Origin: Candidatus Woesearchaeota archaeon
GTDB taxonomy: Archaea; Nanobdellota; Nanobdellia; Woesearchaeales; GW2011-AR9
DNA: 5,980 bases
Direction of reading: 5' to 3'
NCBI GenBank assembly: GCA_013204355.1
Contig: JABMOA010000045.1
Location: 1-5,980, forward strand
Position 1 is the stretch's first letter; each line of letters opens with the position of its first letter. The notes below the pieces were generated by a model. The model was given only the letters and a program-made list of their open reading frames with translations, ran no database searches and was not told where the DNA came from. The position numbers were made by a program, and so were the translations under genes. Shown here in pieces: positions 1 to 5,776 of this stretch.

Positions 1-126
1 AAACATTGCTGAATAAAAAACAATAATAAATTGAATTGGTTCAATATGATCTAAGAGTTTCTTTTTTATTATCTCTTTAAAGATAGCAATGAAAAGAGCA
101 ATTAATACGGGAATGATCCAAATCAT
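1..126 (-). CDS. Membrane protein, N-terminal part (EamA/DMT transporter-like), cut by window edge
   Basis: An open frame of 42 codons starts with ATG at 126-124 and runs without a stop off the left edge of the window. The peptide begins MIWIIPVLIALFIAIF, a clear first membrane helix (about residues 2-16). A basic stretch KEIIKKKLLDH follows (17-27), then the start of a second hydrophobic segment (about 31-42, IQFIIVFYSAMF). Helix, K-rich turn, then a xxPxQ lead into the next helix resembles the N-terminus of EamA/DMT-family small-molecule transporters, but the fragment is too short to be sure and any polytopic membrane protein would fit. It lies 52 bp downstream of adk on the same strand, so it could be co-transcribed or use its own promoter: an AT-rich ATTATTAAG on the minus strand (about 155-147) is centred 25 bp from the ATG. 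Confidence 0.65.
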   Translation of the reverse strand, partial: MIWIIPVLIALFIAIFKEIIKKKLLDHIEPIQFIIVFYSAMF

Positions 127-140
127 GTAATGAAAGAAAT

Positions 141-159
141 AAGATTACTTAATAATCTT
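141..159 (-). terminator. Short hairpin in the adk / membrane-protein gap
   Basis: AAGATTA (141-147) and TAATCTT (153-159) form a perfect 7-bp stem around a 5-nt loop, 19 bp past the adk stop. On the minus strand it is followed by the T-rich run ATTTCTTTC, so it could be a weak 3'-end signal for adk. The same bases overlap the candidate TATA box of the membrane-protein gene, and an AT-rich palindrome this short can arise by chance. Confidence 0.25.
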
Positions 160-178
160 TTCCTAAATGATAATACAA

Positions 179-790
179 TCACTTACTAAACTCTTCAACA
201 ACCTTCTTCACAACTTCATACACTTCTTTAGGAGCTGGAACACCATCAATTGTTTTTAGAATTCCTTTCTTCTGATAATAATCAACTAAAGGTTGCGTTT
301 GTTTATGATACACAACTAATCTATCTTTCACAGTTTCAGGGGTATCATCTTTCCGTTGCACTAATCTATCTTTGATTTCAGCAGGTGCAGGATTTGTTTT
401 TACATTATATACATCTCCAGTTAGGGGATCTGTTCTTCTTCCAGAAAATCTCTCTACAACAATTTTATCAGGCACTTCTAAATAAATTACCATATCAATA
501 TCTAATTTTTCAATTGCTTTTGCTTGTCCAACTGTACGTGGAAATCCATCCATGATATAATTTTCTTTATTAGCAACATGAAGTTTCATGATTTCTGATA
601 CTAGTTGATCAGGCACTAAATTTCCTGATTCTACGGTTTTTTTAATATCATTTCCAAGAGTTGTTTCTTTTTTTATTTCTTCTCTCAACAATTCACCAGC
701 AGAAACATGTGCAAAATCAAAATCTTTTGCCAACATCTGTGCAACGGTTCCTTTCCCAGAACCAGGGGGACCAAGTAATATTAGTTTCAT
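179..790 (-). CDS. adk: Adenylate kinase (bacterial/eukaryotic-type)
   Basis: This is a 203-residue P-loop nucleoside monophosphate kinase that interconverts ATP + AMP and 2 ADP in the cytoplasm. Visible motifs are the P-loop GPPGSGKGT at residues 7-15, the AMP-binding segment around 30-60 (VSAGELLREEI, ending in GNLVPDQLV), the DGFPRT signature at 81-86, and the LID at about 118-150, with GRRTDPLTGDVYN and QRKDDTPETVKDRL supplying the arginines that hold the phosphates. The LID has no cysteines, so it is the zinc-free form. Between VYNVK and RKDD it looks about five residues shorter than the classical enterobacterial LID. This family differs from the AdkA type common in archaea. The ATG at 790-788 directly precedes the canonical KLILLGPPG N-terminus, so the start is firm. 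No Shine-Dalgarno motif precedes it. The gene is divergent from the small ORF/Nudix pair. Confidence 0.95.
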   Translation of the reverse strand: MKLILLGPPGSGKGTVAQMLAKDFDFAHVSAGELLREEIKKETTLGNDIKKTVESGNLVPDQLVSEIMKLHVANKENYIMDGFPRTVGQAKAIEKLDIDMVIYLEVPDKIVVERFSGRRTDPLTGDVYNVKTNPAPAEIKDRLVQRKDDTPETVKDRLVVYHKQTQPLVDYYQKKGILKTIDGVPAPKEVYEVVKKVVEEFSK

Positions 791-812
791 GTAATTTGAT
801 AGGGAGTTAAAG

Positions 813-818
813 TTTAAA
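813..818 (-). promoter_or_regulatory. Candidate TATA box of adk
   Basis: TTTAAA (minus-strand context CATTTAAACTTTAAC) is centred about 25 bp upstream of the adk ATG. This is the archaeal TATA-to-transcription-start distance, so the mRNA would begin at or near the start codon (leaderless). The inference rests on position and AT-rich core only. Confidence 0.45.
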
Positions 819-830
819 TGTGTTTTGTTT

Positions 831-840
831 TTGGTACCAA
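831..840. promoter_or_regulatory. Perfect 10-bp dyad between divergent promoters, candidate operator
   Basis: TTGGTACCAA is its own reverse complement and lies between the two candidate TATA boxes (813-818 and 845-853) of the divergent adk and small-ORF transcripts. A dimeric regulator bound here could contact the upstream (BRE) side of both promoters. The symmetry and location are seen; the regulatory role is inferred. A single 10-bp palindrome can also occur by chance. Confidence 0.3.
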
Positions 841-844
841 TGGG

Positions 845-853
845 CTTATAAAT
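845..853 (+). promoter_or_regulatory. TATA box of the small ORF / Nudix unit
   Basis: CTTATAAAT is close to the archaeal TATA consensus and is centred 25 bp upstream of the ATG at 874. That spacing predicts transcription starting at the ATG itself. It therefore supports 874 rather than the in-frame GTG at 820 as the translation start, because the GTG would lie upstream of the predicted transcript. Confidence 0.6.
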
Positions 854-873
854 CCCTTCTCACTCCCCATTTT

Positions 874-1098
874 ATGGAAGAAGACGATTTAAGAATTTTA
901 GATCAAGTAACTCAGAACTGCCTCAGAAATCAAGGATATTTTAAAATTTATAATTCTAATGATGTTCCATCCTGTGCAGTAGATAAATCAAACATTCCAC
1001 CAAATATTACTTTCAGTTGTCCTTATCACAATAGAACAAGAATTCATTTAGTTGATATAGGATTTGCTACAGTTGGTTGTGATTATGAAAAAGAATGA
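874..1098 (+). CDS. Small Cys-containing protein of unknown function
   Basis: I do not recognise this 74-residue protein. It starts acidic (MEEDDLRILDQV) and carries four cysteines, C16, C34, C49 and C69, with C49 in FSCPYHN (a CxxH arrangement) and C69 near the end in VGCDYEKE. The spacing is not a standard zinc ribbon, but metal binding is possible. No signal peptide or membrane helix is seen. The frame is also open upstream to a GTG at 820, which would add 18 residues rich in W, F and Y. I prefer the ATG at 874 because a good TATA box sits 25 bp before it and the extra stretch would be encoded by promoter DNA. The 3' end overlaps the Nudix gene by 14 nt, which suggests co-transcription and translational coupling. 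It may be a genuine partner of the Nudix protein or a fast-evolving lineage-specific ORF. Confidence 0.6.
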   Translation: MEEDDLRILDQVTQNCLRNQGYFKIYNSNDVPSCAVDKSNIPPNITFSCPYHNRTRIHLVDIGFATVGCDYEKE

Positions 1099-1504
1099 TA
1101 TTGCTGTAGTAATGATTACAAATAAAAATAAAATCCTTCTCCACAGAGCACACTATCCTCCAAAATTTTTCAAATTAGATCTTGTTGGAGGTCATGTAAA
1201 TAAAGGAGAATCATTGGAACATGCAGCTGTGCGAGAAGCAAAGGAAGAAACTGGATTCAAAGTTATATTACAGCATAAACTATTTACACATGAAATTGAA
1301 ACACAGCTTCTCCATGTATTCTCAGCTTCTATTCATTCAGGGAAATTACGGACAAATTTAGAGGGGAAGCCAATGTGGGTTGATCTGAATCATTTGCCCT
1401 TGAAGAAATTGGCGTTCAAGCATACGTTGGATATTTTGGAGAGATTTAAGAACCACACCCCACACTCGACAACCCTGCACAAGCCTTTTAAAGTAGCGAA
1501 CTAA
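1085..1504 (+). CDS. Nudix hydrolase
   Basis: This 139-residue protein matches the Nudix fold, a family that hydrolyses nucleoside diphosphates linked to another moiety, for example oxidised dNTPs, NDP-sugars or dinucleotide polyphosphates. The Nudix box Gx5Ex7REUxEExGU is complete at residues 36-58: G36, E42 and then REAKEETGF at 50-58, giving the metal-binding glutamates E51, E54 and E55. The N-terminal strand IAVVMITNKNKILLHRAHY and the segment LDLVGGHV are typical. The substrate cannot be read from the sequence; an MTH1/MutT-like housecleaning role is possible but unproven. I chose the ATG at 1085 over an in-frame codon at 1064 because the Nudix fold starts just after it and the 1064 option would overlap the upstream ORF by 35 nt instead of 14. 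The C-terminus (about 120-139, NHTPHSTTLHKPFKVAN) is polar and probably disordered. Confidence 0.88.
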   Translation: MKKNDIAVVMITNKNKILLHRAHYPPKFFKLDLVGGHVNKGESLEHAAVREAKEETGFKVILQHKLFTHEIETQLLHVFSASIHSGKLRTNLEGKPMWVDLNHLPLKKLAFKHTLDILERFKNHTPHSTTLHKPFKVAN

Positions 1505-1510
1505 TTTTAT

Positions 1511-1718
1511 GTATAGGTAATTTATGTGCTCAAATCGGTAGGGCCGACTCGCTCTTTTGATGTTTATCTGGAATGCGGGTCCTCCCCGTAAGGGACAACC
1601 CTTCCCGCAATAAATGTGATAATTGATTATAACACTCGTAAATTGGCGCCGAAGCCAAAGGCGAGGACGTTAGCAACTCGTTGCTTTACGCTACCAATCC
1701 ACACATAAATTACTATAT
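1511..1718. repeat. GC-rich structured inverted-repeat element upstream of lhr (candidate ncRNA, leader or MITE)
   Basis: This fills most of the 219-bp gap between the Nudix gene and lhr and looks richer in G+C than the genes around it. GTAATTTATGTG (1517-1528) pairs perfectly with CACATAAATTAC (1702-1713). The stem extends outward past one unpaired base through TATA (1512-1515 with 1714-1717) and inward with GGTAG (1537-1541) and CTACC (1691-1695). Inside are three compatible hairpins. First, TGCGGG/CCCGCA (1574-1579, 1604-1609) encloses AAGGG-ACAA-CCCTT (1590-1603). Second, CTCG/CGAG (1635-1638, 1662-1665) encloses TTGGC/GCCAA (1643-1647, 1654-1658). Third, CGT/ACG plus AGCAA-CTCG-TTGCT spans 1668-1690. 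Together they suggest a multibranch fold. I see no tRNA, RNase P or SRP RNA signature and no coding frame. It could be an RNA gene, the lhr leader, or a miniature inverted-repeat transposable element. Confidence 0.6.
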
Positions 1719-1723
1719 TCCAA

Positions 1724-4591
1724 ATGATCTCCTACATCACCGAACCATATAAACCTGTACAAATCAAAGCTGTTCTACATCCATTTGTAAACCAATGGTT
1801 CTTCTCAAAATTCAAGGCATTTAGCCCACCACAACTATTTGCAGTCTATCCAATTCATTGTAGGCAGAACGTCTTAATCTCATCACCAACAGGTTCAGGA
1901 AAAACATTAACTGCATTTCTTTCAGTTCTTAATGAATTAATTGACTCTGCGGAAAAACAGATTCTTGAGGATCGTGTATATTGTATTTATATTTCTCCAC
2001 TGAAAGCATTATCATCAGATGTTTCTGTAAACCTGCTTGAACCACTCAAAGAAATGGAAGAGATGGTTGGCAAAGAATTTGGGATTCGTGTCGGACTTAG
2101 AACTGGAGATACAACTCCTTATGAAAAACAAAAGATGATGAAGAATCCTCCACACATCTTAATCACGACACCAGAAAGTTTGGCGATCATGATTAATTCT
2201 CCAAAGTTCAAAGAACATCTTACACAGACGCAATGGTTAATTGTGGATGAAATTCATTCCATTGCGGAAAACAAACGTGGTGTTCATATGAATCTTACGG
2301 TAGAACGTATGCAGCGTATTTCTCCTGGTATGTGTAGAGTTGGATTATCTGCCACAATTGCACCACTGGATGAAATTGCACGATACCTTGTAGGATATAA
2401 TGCAGATTCAGAACGTGATTGTGGGATTGTAGATGTGCAATATACCAAACAACAAGATTTCAAAGTTCTCTCTCCAGTTAAAAGTTTAGTTGAAGATTCC
2501 TATATGATGAAACATACAAAGATGTATGAATTGATTCACAAACAAGTACAGGAACATAAAACAACCTTAATTTTTACAAACACACGAGCAGCAACAGAAC
2601 GTGTTGTTCATAACCTAAAAGAGATGTATCCAAAATTTTACACCGAAGAAAATATCTCAGCACATCACGGAAGTTTAAGTAAAGAAAATCGTTTTAAAAC
2701 AGAACAAGATTTACGTGATGGAAATTTAAAAGTAGTTGTTTCATCCACAAGTTTAGAATTAGGCATTGATATTGGTTTTATTGATTTGGTGTTATGTTTA
2801 GGTTCTCCGAAATCTCCATCACGTTTCCTACAAAGAGCTGGAAGAGCAGGACATCAACTTCACTCAACTGTCAAAGCAAGAATTATTGTCATGGATCGTG
2901 ATGATTTAGTTGAATGTGCATTATTATTAAAATCTGCAATTGAAAAAAAGATTGATCGTGTACAGATTCCACGAAATGCATTAGATGTATTAGCACAACA
3001 AATATTTGGCATTGCAATTAATGAAGTCATAAATATTTATGAATTATTTCATTTGATTAAAGCCTCCTATTGTTACCATACATTAGAATGGGAAGATTTC
3101 TTTGAATTAATTAAATTCCTCTCAGGCTATTATGTTTCTTTAGAAGAACGACATGTATACGCTAGAATTTGGTATGATGCAGATACCGGAGATATTGGAA
3201 AGAGAGGAAAATTAGCAAGAGTTATCTACATGACAAACATTGGAACAATTCCAGAAGAATCACATATTAAAGTAAAAATTGGAGAACAAGTTGTGGGGTC
3301 CATTGATGAAGGATTCCTTGAACGTATGCGACCAGGTGACGTATTTGTTCTTGGTGGAAATGTGTACATGTTTAGATTTGCACGAGGCATGACAGCGCAA
3401 GTATCTACATCTGTAAATAGACCACCAACAGTTCCATCATGGTTTTCAGAAATGTTACCTTTATCCTTTGATCTTGCCATGGAAATCAATAGATTTAGAA
3501 GATTAATGGATGATCGTTTTAATGCAAAAGAAAGTAAGGAAGATATTTTAAAATTCATTGATGAATACTTATATGTTAATGAAAAAGCAGCTGAAAGCAT
3601 TTATCAATATTTTTATGAACAATACCATTTTTCTGCCATTCCACATGACAAAAAAATAGTTGTAGAATCCTACACAGATAGAGGAAGAACATATGTTATC
3701 TTTCAAACATTGTTTGGCCGTCGTGTTAATGATTGCTTATCTCGCGCATTAGCTTTTGTGATTGGACGTTCACAACACAGAGATGTAGAAGTTGGAATTA
3801 GCGATAACGGTTTTTATCTCTCAGCAGAAAAAATATTTAATCCCATGCGTGCATTTGAATTATTGAAAACGCAAGACTTTCGTGCTGTGTTAGAAGAATC
3901 TATTGATAAAAGTGAAGTTCTTTCACGTAGATTTAGACATTGTGCAGGAAGGTCATTAATGATTCTTAGAAATTACATGGGACGAACTAAACACGTAGGA
4001 CGGATGCATATGGGCAGTAAAATTTTATTCAATGCAGTCAAAAGAATAGATCCAAATTTTTCCATTTTAAAAGAAGCACGAAGAGAAGTATTAGAAGATC
4101 AAATGGACATCATTCATGCACAACAAATCATTGATTCTGTTATTAATGGGCCTGCAATCATTATAGAAAAAAATACCAAAATGCCATCGCCATTTGCGTT
4201 TGGATTAATCATGGCAGGCTATTCAGATGTGATTAAAGTTGAGGATAAACAAGAATTCTTGAAACGTATGCATCAGCAAGTCCTTGCACGGATTGAATTA
4301 AAACATGGAAAAAAATTAGTAAAAGAGAAAATGGAAGAGTTCTCCTATCAAAAATATTGGGAAGAAGCAAAGAAAGAATCTGATGATAAAAAGGATATGT
4401 TTAAAGAAAAGTTAAAAATGCAAATATGGAGTTTGAAAAAAGTTCCTGTCTATGCTAAAGAAGAATTAATTAAGTTAGTTGAAAATGGAAACATGAATGC
4501 GAGAGTTACAAAAGAATTGAAAGATCAAAAAAAGGATATTAAGAATGATTGGCCGCAAGGAATTCGGGAATATGTTTTGGAGAGGATTTAA
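1724..4591 (+). CDS. lhr: Lhr-family ATP-dependent helicase
   Basis: This is a 955-residue superfamily 2 helicase of the Lhr type, ATP-driven 3'-5' translocases that unwind DNA or RNA-DNA hybrids and are linked to repair and RNA processing. RecA domain 1 shows PPQ (35-37), Walker A SPTGSGKT (54-61), SPLKAL (91-96), TTPESL (148-153), the DEIH box (175-178) and SAT (209-211). RecA domain 2 shows IFTNTR (283-288), HHGSLS (314-319), STSLELGIDIG (341-351) and QRAGRAGH (370-377). A winged-helix region (about 400-480) and a beta-barrel-like segment with GTIPEESHIKV and VPSWFSEMLPL (about 505-580) follow, then the DEAD/H-associated region (about 600-855, including RFRHCAGRSLMILRN and PSPFAFGLIMAGYSDV). 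The last 100 or so residues are a Lys/Glu-rich tail. The ATG at 1724 gives the usual N-terminus ahead of LHPFVNQWF. No Shine-Dalgarno motif or well-placed TATA box precedes it; the structured element ends six bases upstream. Confidence 0.93.
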   Translation: MISYITEPYKPVQIKAVLHPFVNQWFFSKFKAFSPPQLFAVYPIHCRQNVLISSPTGSGKTLTAFLSVLNELIDSAEKQILEDRVYCIYISPLKALSSDVSVNLLEPLKEMEEMVGKEFGIRVGLRTGDTTPYEKQKMMKNPPHILITTPESLAIMINSPKFKEHLTQTQWLIVDEIHSIAENKRGVHMNLTVERMQRISPGMCRVGLSATIAPLDEIARYLVGYNADSERDCGIVDVQYTKQQDFKVLSPVKSLVEDSYMMKHTKMYELIHKQVQEHKTTLIFTNTRAATERVVHNLKEMYPKFYTEENISAHHGSLSKENRFKTEQDLRDGNLKVVVSSTSLELGIDIGFIDLVLCLGSPKSPSRFLQRAGRAGHQLHSTVKARIIVMDRDDLVECALLLKSAIEKKIDRVQIPRNALDVLAQQIFGIAINEVINIYELFHLIKASYCYHTLEWEDFFELIKFLSGYYVSLEERHVYARIWYDADTGDIGKRGKLARVIYMTNIGTIPEESHIKVKIGEQVVGSIDEGFLERMRPGDVFVLGGNVYMFRFARGMTAQVSTSVNRPPTVPSWFSEMLPLSFDLAMEINRFRRLMDDRFNAKESKEDILKFIDEYLYVNEKAAESIYQYFYEQYHFSAIPHDKKIVVESYTDRGRTYVIFQTLFGRRVNDCLSRALAFVIGRSQHRDVEVGISDNGFYLSAEKIFNPMRAFELLKTQDFRAVLEESIDKSEVLSRRFRHCAGRSLMILRNYMGRTKHVGRMHMGSKILFNAVKRIDPNFSILKEARREVLEDQMDIIHAQQIIDSVINGPAIIIEKNTKMPSPFAFGLIMAGYSDVIKVEDKQEFLKRMHQQVLARIELKHGKKLVKEKMEEFSYQKYWEEAKKESDDKKDMFKEKLKMQIWSLKKVPVYAKEELIKLVENGNMNARVTKELKDQKKDIKNDWPQGIREYVLERI

Positions 4592-5226
4592 TCTTTATGG
4601 ATTAATGTAACTGTTCTATAATGTTTGTCCGTAGATCCAAAATCTAAAGGTGTTTCTATTCTCCCTTGATCCTGAGGTAATTTATAATCAATAGAAGTTC
4701 TATTTTCTACAAAGTCATATCGTCTATCAAAATGAGGAATATGGCTGTAATCTAAATTGACTTTGTTTAATGCAAAAACACGCAATCCTTCATCAAGATG
4801 ATCCGTTTCAGGTTGGAAATAAATTACTCTTTGATTTCCTGTTTTATTCGTTACTTCTTTTTCAATAGCACGTAGTGCAAGCATTTGGTGAATTTGATGT
4901 GGTGAGTATCGTTTCAAACTTTTATCAAACCGTCCTGCTTGGTTTTCTACCAATCTTACAAAAGCTGATTTATCATCTTTGTATAATATTGGGCATGTAT
5001 GAATTCCTTGGTTATAATTGTTTAAATGATGTGGCGAATAATTCTTTGCTGGTCCTAAGAAATTTGCAATAACAACTTCAAGATCATAGGGCTTGTCTGT
5101 TAATCCTGTTTTTACTCTTGCATAGACACTTTTTTCATCTTTGTTAAGAATATCATAATTGTTTGATTCTTCCAAACCATCACACACATATTGTGTTACT
5201 TTTAATTTATCTTTTTTTGATACCAT
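4588..5226 (-). CDS. Hypothetical protein with an internal duplication
   Basis: I do not recognise this 212-residue protein. It is soluble-looking, rich in charged residues, Tyr, His and Asn, with no signal peptide or membrane helix. It contains an internal repeat. DILNKDEKSVYARV (25-38) matches PILYKDDKSAFVRL (79-92), and further on KNYSPHHL (61-68) matches KRYSPHQI (105-112). The unit is therefore [IL-x-KD(E/D)KS(V/A)(Y/F)-x-R(V/L)], then a spacer, then [K-x-YSPH-x-(L/I)], with the second spacer about 10 residues shorter. This suggests two copies of one small domain followed by a C-terminal part (about 130-212) with alternating polar and hydrophobic segments. Its ATG (5226-5224) lies six bases after the stop of the upstream gene, so the two probably share a transcript. 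Its stop overlaps the lhr stop on the other strand. Confidence 0.78.
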   Translation of the reverse strand: MVSKKDKLKVTQYVCDGLEESNNYDILNKDEKSVYARVKTGLTDKPYDLEVVIANFLGPAKNYSPHHLNNYNQGIHTCPILYKDDKSAFVRLVENQAGRFDKSLKRYSPHQIHQMLALRAIEKEVTNKTGNQRVIYFQPETDHLDEGLRVFALNKVNLDYSHIPHFDRRYDFVENRTSIDYKLPQDQGRIETPLDFGSTDKHYRTVTLIHKD

Positions 5227-5232
5227 TTTTAT

Positions 5233-5733
5233 TTATGCAGCAAACCCCATGTAAACAGCTAATGCTTCCCGTGGATCTTTATATTCAGGGAACGCGTTCA
5301 TAGCTTGTTTTGTTAGTTCTGCAGTAACACGTCCATTAGGATTATAATGTATTAACTTTTCCTCTAATGTTGGTTTTTCTTCTATGTTAAATTTATTTGA
5401 TATTGAAAAACTTAATCCTTTGAATGCTACATGATAACCTTTTTGATTTAATATTATTTCTATTGATTCCCTAAACTCCTCAACTTCAGATTCTCTATCA
5501 TAAGGAATATCTCTGATTTCATCATGGTCATACCTTCCGCCAGATCTTTTAAATTGTAAATCTCCTTGAGAATTTTCTTCTTGAATTTTTAGTGAAATAG
5601 TACTTCCATCATATCCACAAGCATTTGGCGTATGGGGGTCAATTGATACAGATACATTGTATAACTTTCCAGGTTTTAATGATCTTGATAGTTGATTTAA
5701 AAATTCTTGATATTTAGTATTTTTTTTTGCCAT
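5233..5733 (-). CDS. Hypothetical protein, first gene of a two-gene unit
   Basis: I do not recognise this 166-residue, hydrophilic protein. It opens with a basic helix-prone segment (MAKKNTKYQEFLNQLSRSLKPGK). A likely beta-rich part follows (YNVSVSI at 25-31, GYDGSTISLKI at 40-50) and then a very charged stretch (about 65-90, including RYDHDEIRDIPYDRESEVEEF). The end is GRVTAELTKQAMNAFPEYKDPREALAVYMGFAA. No catalytic motif, signal peptide or membrane helix stands out. Two in-frame ATGs exist, at 5739 and 5733. I chose 5733 because a palindromic TATA box (5753-5762) is centred about 25 bp from it, and only about 19 bp from 5739. The gene lies six bases upstream of the duplicated hypothetical gene, so they probably form one operon and may work together. 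Confidence 0.75.
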   Translation of the reverse strand: MAKKNTKYQEFLNQLSRSLKPGKLYNVSVSIDPHTPNACGYDGSTISLKIQEENSQGDLQFKRSGGRYDHDEIRDIPYDRESEVEEFRESIEIILNQKGYHVAFKGLSFSISNKFNIEEKPTLEEKLIHYNPNGRVTAELTKQAMNAFPEYKDPREALAVYMGFAA

Positions 5734-5752
5734 TTTCATTACTTATTCTTAT

Positions 5753-5762
5753 TTTATATAAA
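5753..5762 (-). promoter_or_regulatory. TATA box of the hypothetical two-gene unit
   Basis: TTTATATAAA is a near-ideal archaeal TATA box, centred about 25 bp upstream of the minus-strand ATG at 5733, which predicts a leaderless transcript. The motif is palindromic, so direction comes only from the adjacent gene. It lies between that gene and the palindromic element at 5777-5920. Confidence 0.55.
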
Positions 5763-5776
5763 TGTTTTATCTTAAA

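Noticed and set aside
820..873. GTG-started extension of the small Cys-containing protein
   Set aside because: The 18 extra codons cover the TATA box and dyad of the divergent promoter; the TATA spacing fits the ATG at 874.
1529..1700. tRNA, RNase P or SRP RNA in the GC-rich gap
   Set aside because: There is no T-arm GTTCRA-type motif, acceptor/anticodon geometry, or conserved RNase P or SRP core sequence.
3226..3600. Minus-strand open frame of 124 codons inside lhr
   Set aside because: It is fully antisense to conserved Lhr sequence (beta-barrel and following region), has no promoter or recognisable motif, and is best explained as a shadow frame.
4875..5072. Plus-strand open frame of 65 codons
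   Set aside because: It is antisense to the duplicated hypothetical protein, whose internal repeat shows that the minus frame is the coding one.
5720..5728. T-run as a plus-strand terminator
   Set aside because: It encodes the Lys-Lys codons at the start of the minus-strand hypothetical gene, and no plus-strand gene ends before it.
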